Shown here piece by piece: positions 24,597-32,586 of a stretch of 37,513 bases of DNA. Under the pieces are notes generated by a model. The model worked only from the letters and a program-made list of their open reading frames with translations, had not been told where the DNA came from and did not search any database. A program made the position numbers and the translations under genes. The stretch's first letter is position 1. The number at the start of each line of letters is the position of its first letter. Origin of the DNA: Micromonospora tarensis (lineage in GTDB: Bacteria > Actinomycetota > Actinomycetes > Mycobacteriales > Micromonosporaceae); the NCBI RefSeq assembly GCF_016803395.1, contig NZ_JAEVHL010000036.1:1-37513 (forward strand). Reading direction: 5' to 3'.

Positions 24597-24620
24597 CGTA
24601 CGTTGTACGCTAGTCCGTAC
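24597..24620. promoter_or_regulatory. Palindromic CGTAC/GTACG cluster overlapping a promoter
   Basis: CGTAC-GTT-GTACG (24597-24609) and GTACG-CTAGTC-CGTAC (24605-24620) share the middle half-site, giving three half-sites in 24 bases. TACGCT (24606-24611) inside is a possible -10 with TGAACC 18 bases further upstream. Such a palindrome over a -10 suggests a repressor of the TetR type. The regulated gene would be the DUF5701 gene at 24639. Confidence 0.4.
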
Positions 24621-24638
24621 GACTGCCGGGAGGGCCGC

Positions 24639-25310
24639 GTGACCGAGACCCCGTTCGACGCCGAGACCGAATTCGACAGCCAACTCGACCGACTGGTGCG
24701 GCTCGGTTACCCCGCTCTGGCCGAGCTGACCGAGAGCGCCTTCCGCGACCTTGTCGCACCACTGCGCGCCAGGGCGGTCGACGGTGCCGCCGACGCACCC
24801 GCCCCCACCGCCGCCCGGGTGCCGTTCCTGCTGGTCATCACCCGCGAGCTGGTCGGGGTGCGGGAACGCCTGGCGCTGACCACGCTGGCCGGCAAGCGCA
24901 AGCCCGGCGTCCTGGACCGCAACTACGCCGAGGACGACCTGCCCCGCTTCGACCCGATCAAGGAGCTGGAGGTGCCGGTCGGCCCCGCGTACCTGCTCTT
25001 CGACGTCGACCGGGGCGAGGAGTTCCGCAACCTGGCCCCGGCCACCGCGATGGAGGGGATCACCGCCCAGGGCCGGCTGCCGCTCACCATCGACGAGGGT
25101 CTCGCCTTCGTCACGTTGCACCCCGCCGCGCTGGCCAGCAACCGGTGCTTCTCACTCGTCGGCTCGCGGTGCGGCGACAAGCGGGTGCCGGCGCTCTGGA
25201 TCAGTCAGGGCGCACCCAAGCTGGGCTGGTGCTGGTATGGCAATCCGCACACCTGGCTCGGCTCCGCCTCGGCCCGGCCAGAGCGGATAGGCCTTGACCG
25301 ATCCCACTGA
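24639..25310 (+). CDS. DUF5701-like conserved protein
   Basis: 223 residues. The sequence is soluble, with FDSQLDRLVRLGYPALAELT near the start, VPFLLVITRELVGVRERLA in the middle, and LPLTIDEGLAFVTLHPAAL followed by NRCFSLVGSR and WISQGAPKLGWCWYGNPHTWLG. The order matches my memory of the actinobacterial DUF5701 family; no function is known. Cysteines in CFSLVGSRCG and GWCWYG could bind metal. GTG at 24639 follows GGGAGGG at good spacing; an in-frame ATG at 24603 falls within the palindromic promoter region and is unlikely. Confidence 0.75.
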   Translation: MTETPFDAETEFDSQLDRLVRLGYPALAELTESAFRDLVAPLRARAVDGAADAPAPTAARVPFLLVITRELVGVRERLALTTLAGKRKPGVLDRNYAEDDLPRFDPIKELEVPVGPAYLLFDVDRGEEFRNLAPATAMEGITAQGRLPLTIDEGLAFVTLHPAALASNRCFSLVGSRCGDKRVPALWISQGAPKLGWCWYGNPHTWLGSASARPERIGLDRSH

Positions 25311-25447
25311 GGACGCTAACCCCGAACGGTCAATTCCCTAGCCATCGCCGGTGACCTATCCTCCGGGTGCCGATCCCGTACGGGGCGCAGGGTCGGTGCG
25401 GGCGGAGCCTGCTCAGGCCGCCCCACCACCCTCACGTTGGGACATCG

Positions 25448-27523
25448 ATGCAGCAATTCCCAGCCCGCCGTGCCCTGCTGGCCGGTGCCGTCGTGGCGGC
25501 CCTCGTGCTGTCCGGCGCCACCGCGGCCCAGGCCGCGGCAACGGGCGCGGTCAGCGGACGACTGACCACCAGCGCCGGCGCACCCGCCGCCGAGGTACTC
25601 GTGCAGCTCTACGAGAGCGACAGCTACGCGTACGTCGAATCCACGAACACCGACGCCGACGGCAACTACACAGTCGACGGAGTGCCGGCCGGCTCCTACG
25701 TGGTGGGCTACTTCCCCTGGCTGAAGCCCGAGCAGTACCACCACCAGCAGCCCACCGCGTTCGACGCCGACCCGGTCACCGTGACCGCCGGCGGCACCAC
25801 CCGGGTCGACGAGCAACTCTTCCCGACCGGCACCATCACCGGCCGGATCGTGAACGCGACAGGTCAGCCGGTCGTGGACCTCAACGTCGACGTCCGGGAG
25901 GTCGACACGTTCGCCTGGGCCGGTGGTCGCACCGACGAGCAGGGCAACTTCACGGTCGCCGCCCGGCCGGGCCGCTACACCGTGAGCATCCAACCGGTCG
26001 AGGGCTCCTACCAGGAGCAGTACGTGCCGGGGAAGCTCGACCAGGACAGCGCCACCGTCTTCGAGGTGAAGGCGGACGAGTCGGTGCTGGCCAACGAGAC
26101 GGTGCTGCCGGTGGGCAGCCTGACCGGCCGGTTCACCACCGCCGCCGGCGCCCCGCTCAGCAACGCCGACGTCAACGTCAACACCGCCAACTCGTACGGG
26201 GTGACGTGGACGCAGACCGACGAGAACGGCCAGTTCACCGCGCAACTGCTCCAGGGTTCCTACCAGGTCGGCCTGACCGCCGGCGAGCGGCAGCAGTACT
26301 ACCGGGGCAAGCTGAACCCGGAGGAGGCCACCCTGGTCGAGGTGCGCGGCGGGCAGCAGAAGACCATCACGGACAGCCTGCTCGGCACGGGCACTGTCAC
26401 CCTCTCCGCCGTCGACTCGGTCACCGGCGCCCCGATCGCCAACTTCTGCGCCCAGTCGGTCTGCAGCAATGGCACCGGCACGGTGACCGTCACCGACCTG
26501 CCGCAGGGCAGTCACACCATCTACCTGGACGCACCGGACAAGCTGCACTTCTCCCGCGAGGTCACCGGCGTGCGGGTGCAGGCGAACAACGACACCAAGC
26601 TGACCGTGAAGATGCGGGCTGGCGCGGTCATCAGCACCACCATCGTCGACCGGCAGAGCGGCGCCCCGGTCCCGGACGTCTGCCTGGACACCTTCCTGCC
26701 GAAGCAGGCGTCGCTCCAGGACGGCTACGGCGACTGCAGCGACCGCACCGGGCGGATCCAGGTCGGGCCGCTCGCCGCCGGCAGCTACAAGCTGTTCGCG
26801 GTGCCGCAGACCGACAGCTACGGCCGCCAGTGGGTCGGCGCCGACGGTGGTAGCGGCGACGAGCGGGCGGCGGTCGCCGTCACCGCGACCGTGGGCCAGG
26901 TCGTCACCGGGCCGCAGGTCCGGTTGGACCGGGCCGGCAGGATCACCGGCACGGTCACCAACGCGGCCGGCACGCCGGTGCCGAACGCCGGCGTGTCGGT
27001 GCTGACCGGTCACCCCGGGGTCGGCGCCGAGGACGCCACCGCCGACGAGCACGGTGTCTACACCATCAAGCGCCTCGGCCCGTACGCCTGGCCGCTGGTG
27101 TTCGGTGGTCAGGCGTACGCCAGCGAGTGGTCCGGCGACAAGCCGAGCCGGTTCACCGCGACCCCGGTGACGGTGACCGCCGGGGCGACAGTCACGCACA
27201 ACGCCCAACTCGACGAGGGCGTTTCGCTGAGCGGTACCTTCCGGACGCCGGACGGCACCCCCTTCACCGGCGGGTGGGTGCTGGCCCGCAGCGTCGACAC
27301 CGGCGACATCGCGGGCAGCGGCTGGATCACCGACGGGCGGTTCACCATTCGCCTCAAGGGATCCCAGCAGATCTTCTTCACCTACAACGCCTCCCTCGGC
27401 GAGGAGCAGCACGTCGACGGTCGCTACCTGGTGACCCAGCCGGACGGCACGCGCAAGCTGGCGCGTTTCGCCGTCCCGGCCAGCGGCAGCATGTCGGCGG
27501 ACCTGGTCGTGCCGGTCAACTGA
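25448..27523 (+). CDS. Secreted multi-domain protein with repeated carboxypeptidase-regulatory-like (Ig-fold) domains
   Basis: 691 residues. The signal peptide is MQQFPARRALLAGAVVAALVL...AAQAAA (cleavage near residue 34). The rest is a chain of beta-sandwich units, each with a G-x-V/I-x-G-x-(I/V/F) opening, a Pro-rich turn, a D-x-(D/E/Q)-G-x-(F/Y) strand and a G-x-Y-x-(V/L) closing: GAVSGRLTTSAGAP, GTITGRIVNATGQP, GSLTGRFTTAAGAP, GAVISTTIVDRQSGAP, GRITGTVTNAAGTP and others. Cys pairs in NFCAQSVC and DVCLD...GDCSD could form disulphides. There is no catalytic domain, sortase signal or C-terminal helix, so the protein is probably released. ATG at 25448; TATCCT at 25356-25361 is a possible -10. 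Confidence 0.8.
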   Translation: MQQFPARRALLAGAVVAALVLSGATAAQAAATGAVSGRLTTSAGAPAAEVLVQLYESDSYAYVESTNTDADGNYTVDGVPAGSYVVGYFPWLKPEQYHHQQPTAFDADPVTVTAGGTTRVDEQLFPTGTITGRIVNATGQPVVDLNVDVREVDTFAWAGGRTDEQGNFTVAARPGRYTVSIQPVEGSYQEQYVPGKLDQDSATVFEVKADESVLANETVLPVGSLTGRFTTAAGAPLSNADVNVNTANSYGVTWTQTDENGQFTAQLLQGSYQVGLTAGERQQYYRGKLNPEEATLVEVRGGQQKTITDSLLGTGTVTLSAVDSVTGAPIANFCAQSVCSNGTGTVTVTDLPQGSHTIYLDAPDKLHFSREVTGVRVQANNDTKLTVKMRAGAVISTTIVDRQSGAPVPDVCLDTFLPKQASLQDGYGDCSDRTGRIQVGPLAAGSYKLFAVPQTDSYGRQWVGADGGSGDERAAVAVTATVGQVVTGPQVRLDRAGRITGTVTNAAGTPVPNAGVSVLTGHPGVGAEDATADEHGVYTIKRLGPYAWPLVFGGQAYASEWSGDKPSRFTATPVTVTAGATVTHNAQLDEGVSLSGTFRTPDGTPFTGGWVLARSVDTGDIAGSGWITDGRFTIRLKGSQQIFFTYNASLGEEQHVDGRYLVTQPDGTRKLARFAVPASGSMSADLVVPVN

Positions 27524-27537
27524 CAGTTAGGTGGAGT

Positions 27538-27564
27538 GGGGTCGGTGGCGCTGCCACCGGCCCC
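27538..27564 (+). terminator. Strong hairpin after the Ig-repeat gene
   Basis: GGGGTCGGTGGC (27538-27549) pairs with GCCACCGGCCCC (27553-27564) over 12 bases with a single T-G wobble and a 3-base loop, followed by GTTCTG. Confidence 0.65.
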
Positions 27565-27597
27565 GTTCTGCGCCCGAGCGCGACCAGCCGGGGCCGG

Positions 27598-27719
27598 TCA
27601 GAAGATGTCGGCCAGCGGCAGCGCGATGGGGAACGGATGATCGGTGCGGTAGACCTCACCGGCGGCCAGCACGACCAGGCTTCGCCGTGGCCGGGCCGGG
27701 CAGGATTGGTCACCGTCAC
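27598..27719 (-). pseudogene. Internally deleted remnant, probably of a Uma2-family gene
   Basis: GTG at 27719 follows GAGGAGGT-type ribosome sequence and reads MTVTNPARP, a common start in this genus. In a different frame, from about 27690 to the stop at 27598, the sequence reads RSLVVLAAGEVYRTDHPFPIALPLADIF; the (F/Y)RTDHPFP ending followed by a short strand resembles the C-terminus of Uma2-family (DUF820) nuclease-like proteins. A full Uma2 protein has about 190 residues, so some 450 bases are missing. The assignment rests on a short motif; the two-end structure repeats what is seen at 13539-13855. Confidence 0.4.
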
Positions 27720-27757
27720 ACCTCCTCTCTACCGGACCACAGTGACAGCTCGGTCGG

Positions 27758-27851
27758 TCGTCCACAACGAGCCTCGGGAGTTCACACAGGCCAGCCTGCG
27801 TCTCCATCGAGTTATCCACAGGGGTAAGCCGATTTCCACAGGTTATCCACA
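27758..27851. promoter_or_regulatory. Cluster of DnaA-box-like sequences
   Basis: Two exact TTATCCACA (27812-27820 and 27843-27851), one ATTTCCACA (27832-27840, two mismatches) and one TCGTCCACA (27758-27766, one mismatch to the actinobacterial form TTGTCCACA), all in the same orientation. Spacings of 20, 11 and 31 bases keep the last three on one helix face. They lie upstream of the symporter promoter. No dnaA, dnaN or AT-rich unwinding element is nearby. Confidence 0.45.
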
Positions 27852-27893
27852 ACGCCACCCACCGCCGGGTACGACGCCGCCGGCTGGTCCTGC

Positions 27894-27921
27894 TTGACAA
27901 TCCCGCGCGGCGGGCGAGACT
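27894..27921 (+). promoter_or_regulatory. Promoter of the first DUF485-like/SSS operon
   Basis: A perfect -35 TTGACA (27894-27899), 16 bases, then GAGACT (27916-27921), then six bases to GTG at 27928. This gives a leaderless start without a Shine-Dalgarno; the -10 is imperfect. Confidence 0.5.
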
Positions 27922-27927
27922 GCCGGG

Positions 27928-28341
27928 GTGGCCATGCAACTCCCTGACGTGGGGTCGGGCGGTGCGGTCCCGCCGCCCCGGCGGGCCCGGATCGTGCTGG
28001 CCGAGATCACCCGGCAGGACACCCGTGCCGAGCGGACCCGCGCCGAGTTGGCCCAGCAGACCCAGATCGGTGAGGCGCTGGTGCGCGGCCTGGTCCGGGC
28101 GCAACTCGCGCTGGCGTTGCGACTCTCCCTGGTGGTGGCCATCGGCTTGGGCGGGCTGCCCTGGCTGTTCGCGATCGCACCCTCGCTCGGCCGGACCACC
28201 GTCGCCGGCGTCAACCTGCCGTGGTTACTGCTCGGGGTGGCCTCCTTCCCGTTCCTGATCGCTGTGGGCTGGGCGTACGTGCGGTTGGCCGAGCGCAACG
28301 AGCAGGACTTCATCGACCTGGTGCAACGGCCGGAGCGCTGA
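27928..28341 (+). CDS. DUF485-like small membrane partner of the SSS symporter
   Basis: 137 residues. A charged N-terminal half (VLAEITRQDTRAERTRAELA) is followed by two transmembrane helices (RLSLVVAIGLGGLPWLFAI and LPWLLLGVASFPFLIAVGWAYV), and the ending YVRLAERNEQDFIDLVQ resembles the DUF485 pattern. Small two-helix proteins of this kind accompany acetate/pyruvate SSS symporters such as ActP and MctP (family knowledge). It ends one base before the symporter GTG, so translation is coupled. Divergence from standard DUF485 is considerable. Confidence 0.65.
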   Translation: MAMQLPDVGSGGAVPPPRRARIVLAEITRQDTRAERTRAELAQQTQIGEALVRGLVRAQLALALRLSLVVAIGLGGLPWLFAIAPSLGRTTVAGVNLPWLLLGVASFPFLIAVGWAYVRLAERNEQDFIDLVQRPER

Positions 28342-28342
28342 C

Positions 28343-29983
28343 GTGGGCAACGGCTTCGTGGTCCCGGCCATCGTCGCGGTCACCCTGGTCACCGTCGGGA
28401 TCGGCTTCTACGGGCTGCGGTTGGCCCGGACCACGTCCGACTTCCTGGTGGCGTCCCGGGCGATCAGTCCGACCTGGAACGCCGCCGCCATCGGCGGGGA
28501 GTACCTCTCGGCGGCGAGCTTCCTCGGCATCGCCGGGCTGGTCCTCAAGTACGGCGTGGACGTGCTCTGGTACCCGGTCGGGTTCGCCGCCGGTTACCTG
28601 GCTCTGCTGCTCTTCGTGGCGGCGCCGCTGCGGCGTTCCGGCGCGTTCACCCTGCCGGACTTCTGCGAGCTACGGCTGGGGTCCCGCCGACTCCGCATCC
28701 TGGCCACCGCCTTCGTGATCTTCATCGGTTGGCTCTACCTGGTGCCGCAGCTCCAGGGTGCCGGGCTGACCCTGGCCACGGTGGCCGGCTCCCCGTACCC
28801 GCTCGGAGCGCTGCTGGTGGCCGCCGTGGTCACCGCGAACGTGGCGCTGGGTGGGATGCGTGCGATCACCTTCGTGCAGGCGTTCCAGTACTGGCTCAAG
28901 CTGACCGCGCTCGCCGTACCGGTGATCTTCCTGGTGTTGCAGTGGCAGGCCGACGGCCGCCCGGCGGTGACCCCACCCGACGGTCTGACGTTCCGGACCG
29001 CGACCACCGTCGTGGTCGAGCACCGGGCGACCCTCACCCTGCCCAACGGCGATATCCGGGAGGTACGCCCCGGCGACGAACTGGCCTTCGCCGCCGGTGA
29101 CCCGGTGCCGGACGTGTCCGGGGTGGCCACCGCCGCCAGCGACTGGCTGCTGCCCAGCGCGGCGGGCAACGACGACCGGGGACTGTTCGCCACGTACTCG
29201 CTGATCCTCGCCACGTTCCTGGGCACCATGGGCCTGCCACACGTGCTGGTCCGCTTCTACACCAACCCGGACGGCGCGGCGGCCCGCCGGACCACCCTGG
29301 TGGTGCTCGCCCTGGTCGGCGCCTTCTACCTGCTGCCCACCCTGTACGGGGTGCTCGGTCGGATCTACACCCCGCAGTTGCTGCTCAGCGGGCAGACCGA
29401 CGCGGTGGTGGTGCTGCTGCCCGGCGCGGCCCTCGGCGACGGGACGGTCGGGCGGCTGCTCGCCGCGCTGGTCTCGGCGGGTGCCTTCGCCGCCTTCCTG
29501 TCCACCTCGTCCGGGCTGCTGACCAGCGTCGCCGGCGTCATCTCGACGGACGTGCTCGGCCGCGGTTCGGTACGCGGTTTCCGGCTGGCCACGGTGATCG
29601 CCGGAGCGGTGCCGACGCTGCTCGCGCTGCACGTCTCCGGGCTGGACGTGTCGCAGGTCGTCGGGCTGGCCTTCGCGGTCGCCGCGTCGAGTTTCTGCCC
29701 GCTGCTGGTGCTCGGCATCTGGTGGCGGGGGCTGACCGATCTGGGCGCCGCCGCCGGAGTGCTGGTCGGTGGTGGAGCCGCGATCGGCGCGGTGCTGGTC
29801 ACCGTGCTCGGCCCGCCGCTGTCCGGCTGGCCGGCCACGCTCACCACCCAGCCGGCCGCCTGGACGGTGCCGCTGGCCTTCACCGTGATGGTCGCGGTGT
29901 CGGTCGCCACCCGTCGCCGTACCCCGGCCGACGTCGCGGCCACCATGCTCCGCCTGCACACGCCGGAGACCCTCCGGATGTAG
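28343..29983 (+). CDS. Sodium:solute symporter (SSS family), acetate/monocarboxylate type
   Basis: 546 residues with about 13 transmembrane helices. The SSS signature begins with TTSDFLVASRAISPTWNAAAIGGEYLSAASFLGIAGL, then VPQLQGAG, and LGTMGLPHVLVRFYTNPDG, characteristic of the ActP-type branch. It differs from the second copy at 34516-36207 by an extracytoplasmic insertion (about 215-260: TVVVEHRATLTLPNGDIREV), a small beta-rich element. The likely role is Na+-driven uptake of acetate, pyruvate or a related acid. GTG at 28343, one base after the upstream stop and without its own ribosome site. Terminates at the hairpin at 30010-30047. Confidence 0.88.
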   Translation: MGNGFVVPAIVAVTLVTVGIGFYGLRLARTTSDFLVASRAISPTWNAAAIGGEYLSAASFLGIAGLVLKYGVDVLWYPVGFAAGYLALLLFVAAPLRRSGAFTLPDFCELRLGSRRLRILATAFVIFIGWLYLVPQLQGAGLTLATVAGSPYPLGALLVAAVVTANVALGGMRAITFVQAFQYWLKLTALAVPVIFLVLQWQADGRPAVTPPDGLTFRTATTVVVEHRATLTLPNGDIREVRPGDELAFAAGDPVPDVSGVATAASDWLLPSAAGNDDRGLFATYSLILATFLGTMGLPHVLVRFYTNPDGAAARRTTLVVLALVGAFYLLPTLYGVLGRIYTPQLLLSGQTDAVVVLLPGAALGDGTVGRLLAALVSAGAFAAFLSTSSGLLTSVAGVISTDVLGRGSVRGFRLATVIAGAVPTLLALHVSGLDVSQVVGLAFAVAASSFCPLLVLGIWWRGLTDLGAAAGVLVGGGAAIGAVLVTVLGPPLSGWPATLTTQPAAWTVPLAFTVMVAVSVATRRRTPADVAATMLRLHTPETLRM

Positions 29984-30009
29984 CGCCCTGGCGTCCGCCT
30001 CCGGGATGA

Positions 30010-30047
30010 CCACCGGTCCGCCCGCCGCCGGACGGCGGAACTGGTGG
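30010..30047 (+). terminator. Long hairpin after the SSS symporter
   Basis: CCACCGGTCCGCC (30010-30022) pairs with GGCGGAACTGGTGG (30034-30047) with a single bulge and a wobble. It ends about 20 bases before the next start and may also affect that gene's promoter. Confidence 0.55.
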
Positions 30048-30055
30048 TCGACGGA

Positions 30056-30061
30056 TAACGT
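30056..30061 (+). promoter_or_regulatory. Probable -10 box of the ABC operon
   Basis: TAACGT, six bases, then ATG at 30068; no Shine-Dalgarno. Leaderless geometry. Confidence 0.45.
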
Positions 30062-30067
30062 CGGCGC

Positions 30068-30832
30068 ATGACTGTTGAGCATCCCGCGCTCGCGCTGCGT
30101 GGCCTGGCCAAGCGGTTCGACGGCACGATCGCGGTAGCCGGTGTCGATCTGGACGTCCCGGCCGGCTCCTTCTACGGCCTGCTCGGCCCGAACGGCGCCG
30201 GCAAGACCACCACCCTGTCGATGGCGGTCGGGCTGCTGCGGCCGGACGCCGGGGCGGCCTGGGTGCTCGGGCACGACGTCTGGCAGGACCCGATCACCGC
30301 GAAGCGGCTGCTCGGCGTGATGCCGGACGGGGTCCGTCTGTTCGACCGGCTGACCGGGGCGGAGCTGCTGGCGTACAACGGGCTGTTGCGGGGGATGGAC
30401 CCGGCGGTGGTCGACCAGCGAGCCGCGGAGCTGCTCGACGTGCTGGCGCTCGGCGACGCCGGTCGGACCCTGGTGGTGGACTACTCGGCGGGCATGAAGA
30501 AGAAGATCGGTCTGGCCTGCGCGCTGCTGCACGGCCCCCGGGTGCTGGTGCTGGACGAGCCGTTCGAGGCGGTCGACCCGGTCTCCGCCGCGCTGATCCG
30601 GGACATCCTCACCAGGTACGCGGCCGGCGGCGGCACTGTGGTCTTCTCCAGCCACGTCATGGAGGTGGTGGAGCGGCTCTGCTCGCACGTGGCGATCCTG
30701 GCCGGTGGCACCATCAAGCGGGTCGGGACGATCGACGAGGTTCGCGGCGACCGCTCGTTGGAGCAGGTCTTCGTCGAGGTGGTGGGTGGCCGCACCGCGA
30801 CCGGCGAGGAGTTGTCGTGGCTCTCCCAGTGA
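30068..30832 (+). CDS. ABC transporter ATP-binding protein
   Basis: 254 residues, complete nucleotide-binding domain: Walker A GLLGPNGAGKTTTLS (38-52), the LSGGQ-equivalent DYSAGMKKKIGLACAL, Walker B VLVLDEPFEAVD and the switch His in VVFSSHVMEVVE. The signature YSAGMKKK is typical of ABC-2/drug-type exporters. It pairs with the overlapping permease gene downstream. Substrate unknown; export of a peptide, lipid or antibiotic is typical for the type. Confidence 0.92.
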   Translation: MTVEHPALALRGLAKRFDGTIAVAGVDLDVPAGSFYGLLGPNGAGKTTTLSMAVGLLRPDAGAAWVLGHDVWQDPITAKRLLGVMPDGVRLFDRLTGAELLAYNGLLRGMDPAVVDQRAAELLDVLALGDAGRTLVVDYSAGMKKKIGLACALLHGPRVLVLDEPFEAVDPVSAALIRDILTRYAAGGGTVVFSSHVMEVVERLCSHVAILAGGTIKRVGTIDEVRGDRSLEQVFVEVVGGRTATGEELSWLSQ

Positions 30833-32520
30833 GCACGGGCGCCAACCCGGCAGCGCCGGTGCGCCCGGTCTCCGCCCGGCACTTCGTGCGGCTCAAGCTG
30901 CGGGTGATGGGCAACAACTTCCGGGGTCAGGGCTGGCGGATCGCCCTGTTCATCGGCGGCGCGCTGCTCGGGCTCTGGTTCGCCGCCAGCGGTTTCTTCC
31001 TTTTCGCCGCGCCCGGTCTGGCCGACGACGGCCGGTACGCGGTGCTGGTCGCGGCGGCGGGCGGCGGCCTGCTGGTGCTCGGTTGGCTGCTCCTGCCGCT
31101 GGTCTTCTTCGGCGTGGACGAGACGCTGGACCCGGCCCGGTTCGCGCTGCTGCCGCTGCCCCGCCGCACGCTGGTGACCGGCCTGTTCGTCGCGGCCCTG
31201 GTCAGTGTGCCGGTGCTGGCGGTGCTCATCGCTACCCTCGGGCTGGTGCTGACCGCCTGGTCGCTGGGCGGTTGGTCGGCCGGGTTGGTCGCGGTCGTGG
31301 GTGTGCTCGCCGGGCTGCTGCTCTGCGTGGCCGCGAGCCGGGCGGTGACCAGCGCCTTCGCCACCATGCTGCGGTCCCGCCGGGTGCGCGACCTGGCGGC
31401 CGTGCTGCTGGCGGTGACCGCCGCCCTGATCGGTCCGTTGCAGGTCTTCGGTCTCGCCGCGCTGCGGCAGGCGGACTGGAACCGCCTGGCCGGCGCGGCG
31501 ACCGTGATCGGTTGGACGCCGTTCGGCGCGCCGTGGACCGCCGGCATCGACGTGGCCCAGGGCCGGGTGTGGGCGGCACCGGTCAAGTTGCTGATCACGG
31601 TGATGGCGCTCGGCGCCCTGCTGGCCTGGTGGTCCCGGTCGCTGGAGTCGGCCATGGTGGGCGCGACGAGCGGCGGCAAGGCCCCGGCACGGCGGGGGGC
31701 CACCGGCGGCGCGGTCGCCCAGCTGTTTCCCCGGGTGGCCGGCTGGGCGGGCCGGGACCGGTTCGGTGCCCTGGTCGCCCGGGAGGCCCGTTACTGGTGG
31801 CGGGACGCTCGCCGGCGGGCCAACCTGATCACGATCGCGGTGGTCGGCATCTTCGTGCCGGTGTTCATAAACGTCACGGGTGGGGACTTCGCGGCCATGG
31901 AGAGCGGGGGGTTGACGGCGGCGGCCGGCGACAGCTCGCCGGTCGTGGTCACCATCTCCATGGTTCTCGTGGGTGTGCTCGCCGCGGCCACCCTGGCCAA
32001 CCAGTTCGGCTTCGACGGCAGTGCGTACGCCGCGAACGTGGTGGCCGGGGTGCCCGGTCGGGTGGAGCTGCGGGCGCGGATGACGGCCTTCTCGCTCTAC
32101 GTGCTGCCGATGCTGGCATTCGTGGCGGTGGTGCTGTCGGTGCTGCTCGGTCGACCGGGTTGGATCGGGCTCACCTTCGGCGGCCTGGTCGCCACCTACG
32201 GTGCCGGGCTGGCGGTGAACAGCCTGGTCTCCGTGCTCGGTGCCTACTCGCTGCCGGAGACGAGCAACCCGTTCGCGATGAACAGCGGTGCGGGCCTGAC
32301 GAAGGGGCTACTCACCCTGCTCACCATGATCGCCTCGGCGGTCGCCGCGGTGCCGATGGTGGTCGCCGCGGCGCTGCTCGGTGACGCCTGGCTCTGGTTG
32401 GCGTTGCCGGTCGGCGCGGCGTACGGGTTGGGAGCGGCGTTGCTGGGTGCCTACCTGGCCGGGGACGTGTTGGACCGACGCCAGCCGGAGTTGCTGGCCA
32501 CCGTCACGCCGCGGCGCTGA
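30817..32520 (+). CDS. ABC transporter permease (exporter type)
   Basis: 567 residues with about 12 hydrophobic segments, the first at GWRIALFIGGALLGLWFAA, and a basic loop before the central soluble part (RYWWRDARRRANLITIAVV). No ATPase motif is present. GTG at 30817 has GAGGAG five bases before; GTG at 30829 would overlap the ATPase stop by 4 bases and is an alternative. The 16-base overlap indicates one operon. The C-terminus has the repeated hydrophobic units of ABC-2-like permeases. No substrate can be assigned. Confidence 0.85.
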   Translation: MALPVSTGANPAAPVRPVSARHFVRLKLRVMGNNFRGQGWRIALFIGGALLGLWFAASGFFLFAAPGLADDGRYAVLVAAAGGGLLVLGWLLLPLVFFGVDETLDPARFALLPLPRRTLVTGLFVAALVSVPVLAVLIATLGLVLTAWSLGGWSAGLVAVVGVLAGLLLCVAASRAVTSAFATMLRSRRVRDLAAVLLAVTAALIGPLQVFGLAALRQADWNRLAGAATVIGWTPFGAPWTAGIDVAQGRVWAAPVKLLITVMALGALLAWWSRSLESAMVGATSGGKAPARRGATGGAVAQLFPRVAGWAGRDRFGALVAREARYWWRDARRRANLITIAVVGIFVPVFINVTGGDFAAMESGGLTAAAGDSSPVVVTISMVLVGVLAAATLANQFGFDGSAYAANVVAGVPGRVELRARMTAFSLYVLPMLAFVAVVLSVLLGRPGWIGLTFGGLVATYGAGLAVNSLVSVLGAYSLPETSNPFAMNSGAGLTKGLLTLLTMIASAVAAVPMVVAAALLGDAWLWLALPVGAAYGLGAALLGAYLAGDVLDRRQPELLATVTPRR

Positions 32521-32530
32521 GCCGTACGGG

Positions 32531-32568
32531 CGCCCCCGGGGGCGAAACGCCGGTGGGGCGGCCCCGCC
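32531..32568 (+). terminator. GC-rich double palindrome after the ABC operon
   Basis: The perfect 14-base palindrome CGCCCCCGGGGGCG (32531-32544) and GGTGGGGC/GCCCCGCC (32552-32559 with 32561-32568) follow the permease stop. Terminator or pause candidates; both have very small loops. Confidence 0.4.
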
Positions 32569-32574
32569 TCCCGT

Positions 32575-32580
32575 TATGGT
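32575..32580 (+). promoter_or_regulatory. Probable -10 box of the alpha/beta hydrolase gene
   Basis: TATGGT, six bases, then GTG at 32587, without a Shine-Dalgarno. Another leaderless-type start. Confidence 0.45.
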
Positions 32581-32586
32581 GCGAGC

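Noticed and set aside
25316..27412. A 698-codon open frame on the minus strand
   Set aside because: It mirrors the Ig-repeat gene on the plus strand, is Gly/Arg/His-rich and has no signal or domain; a GC-bias shadow.
27758..27851. Chromosomal origin of replication
   Set aside because: DnaA-box-like words are present, but there is no dnaA, dnaN, recF, gyrB or AT-rich unwinding region, so I report only the boxes.
28670..30688. A 672-codon open frame on the minus strand
   Set aside because: Antisense to the first SSS gene and the ABC ATPase, with Gln/His/Arg-rich composition typical of shadow frames.
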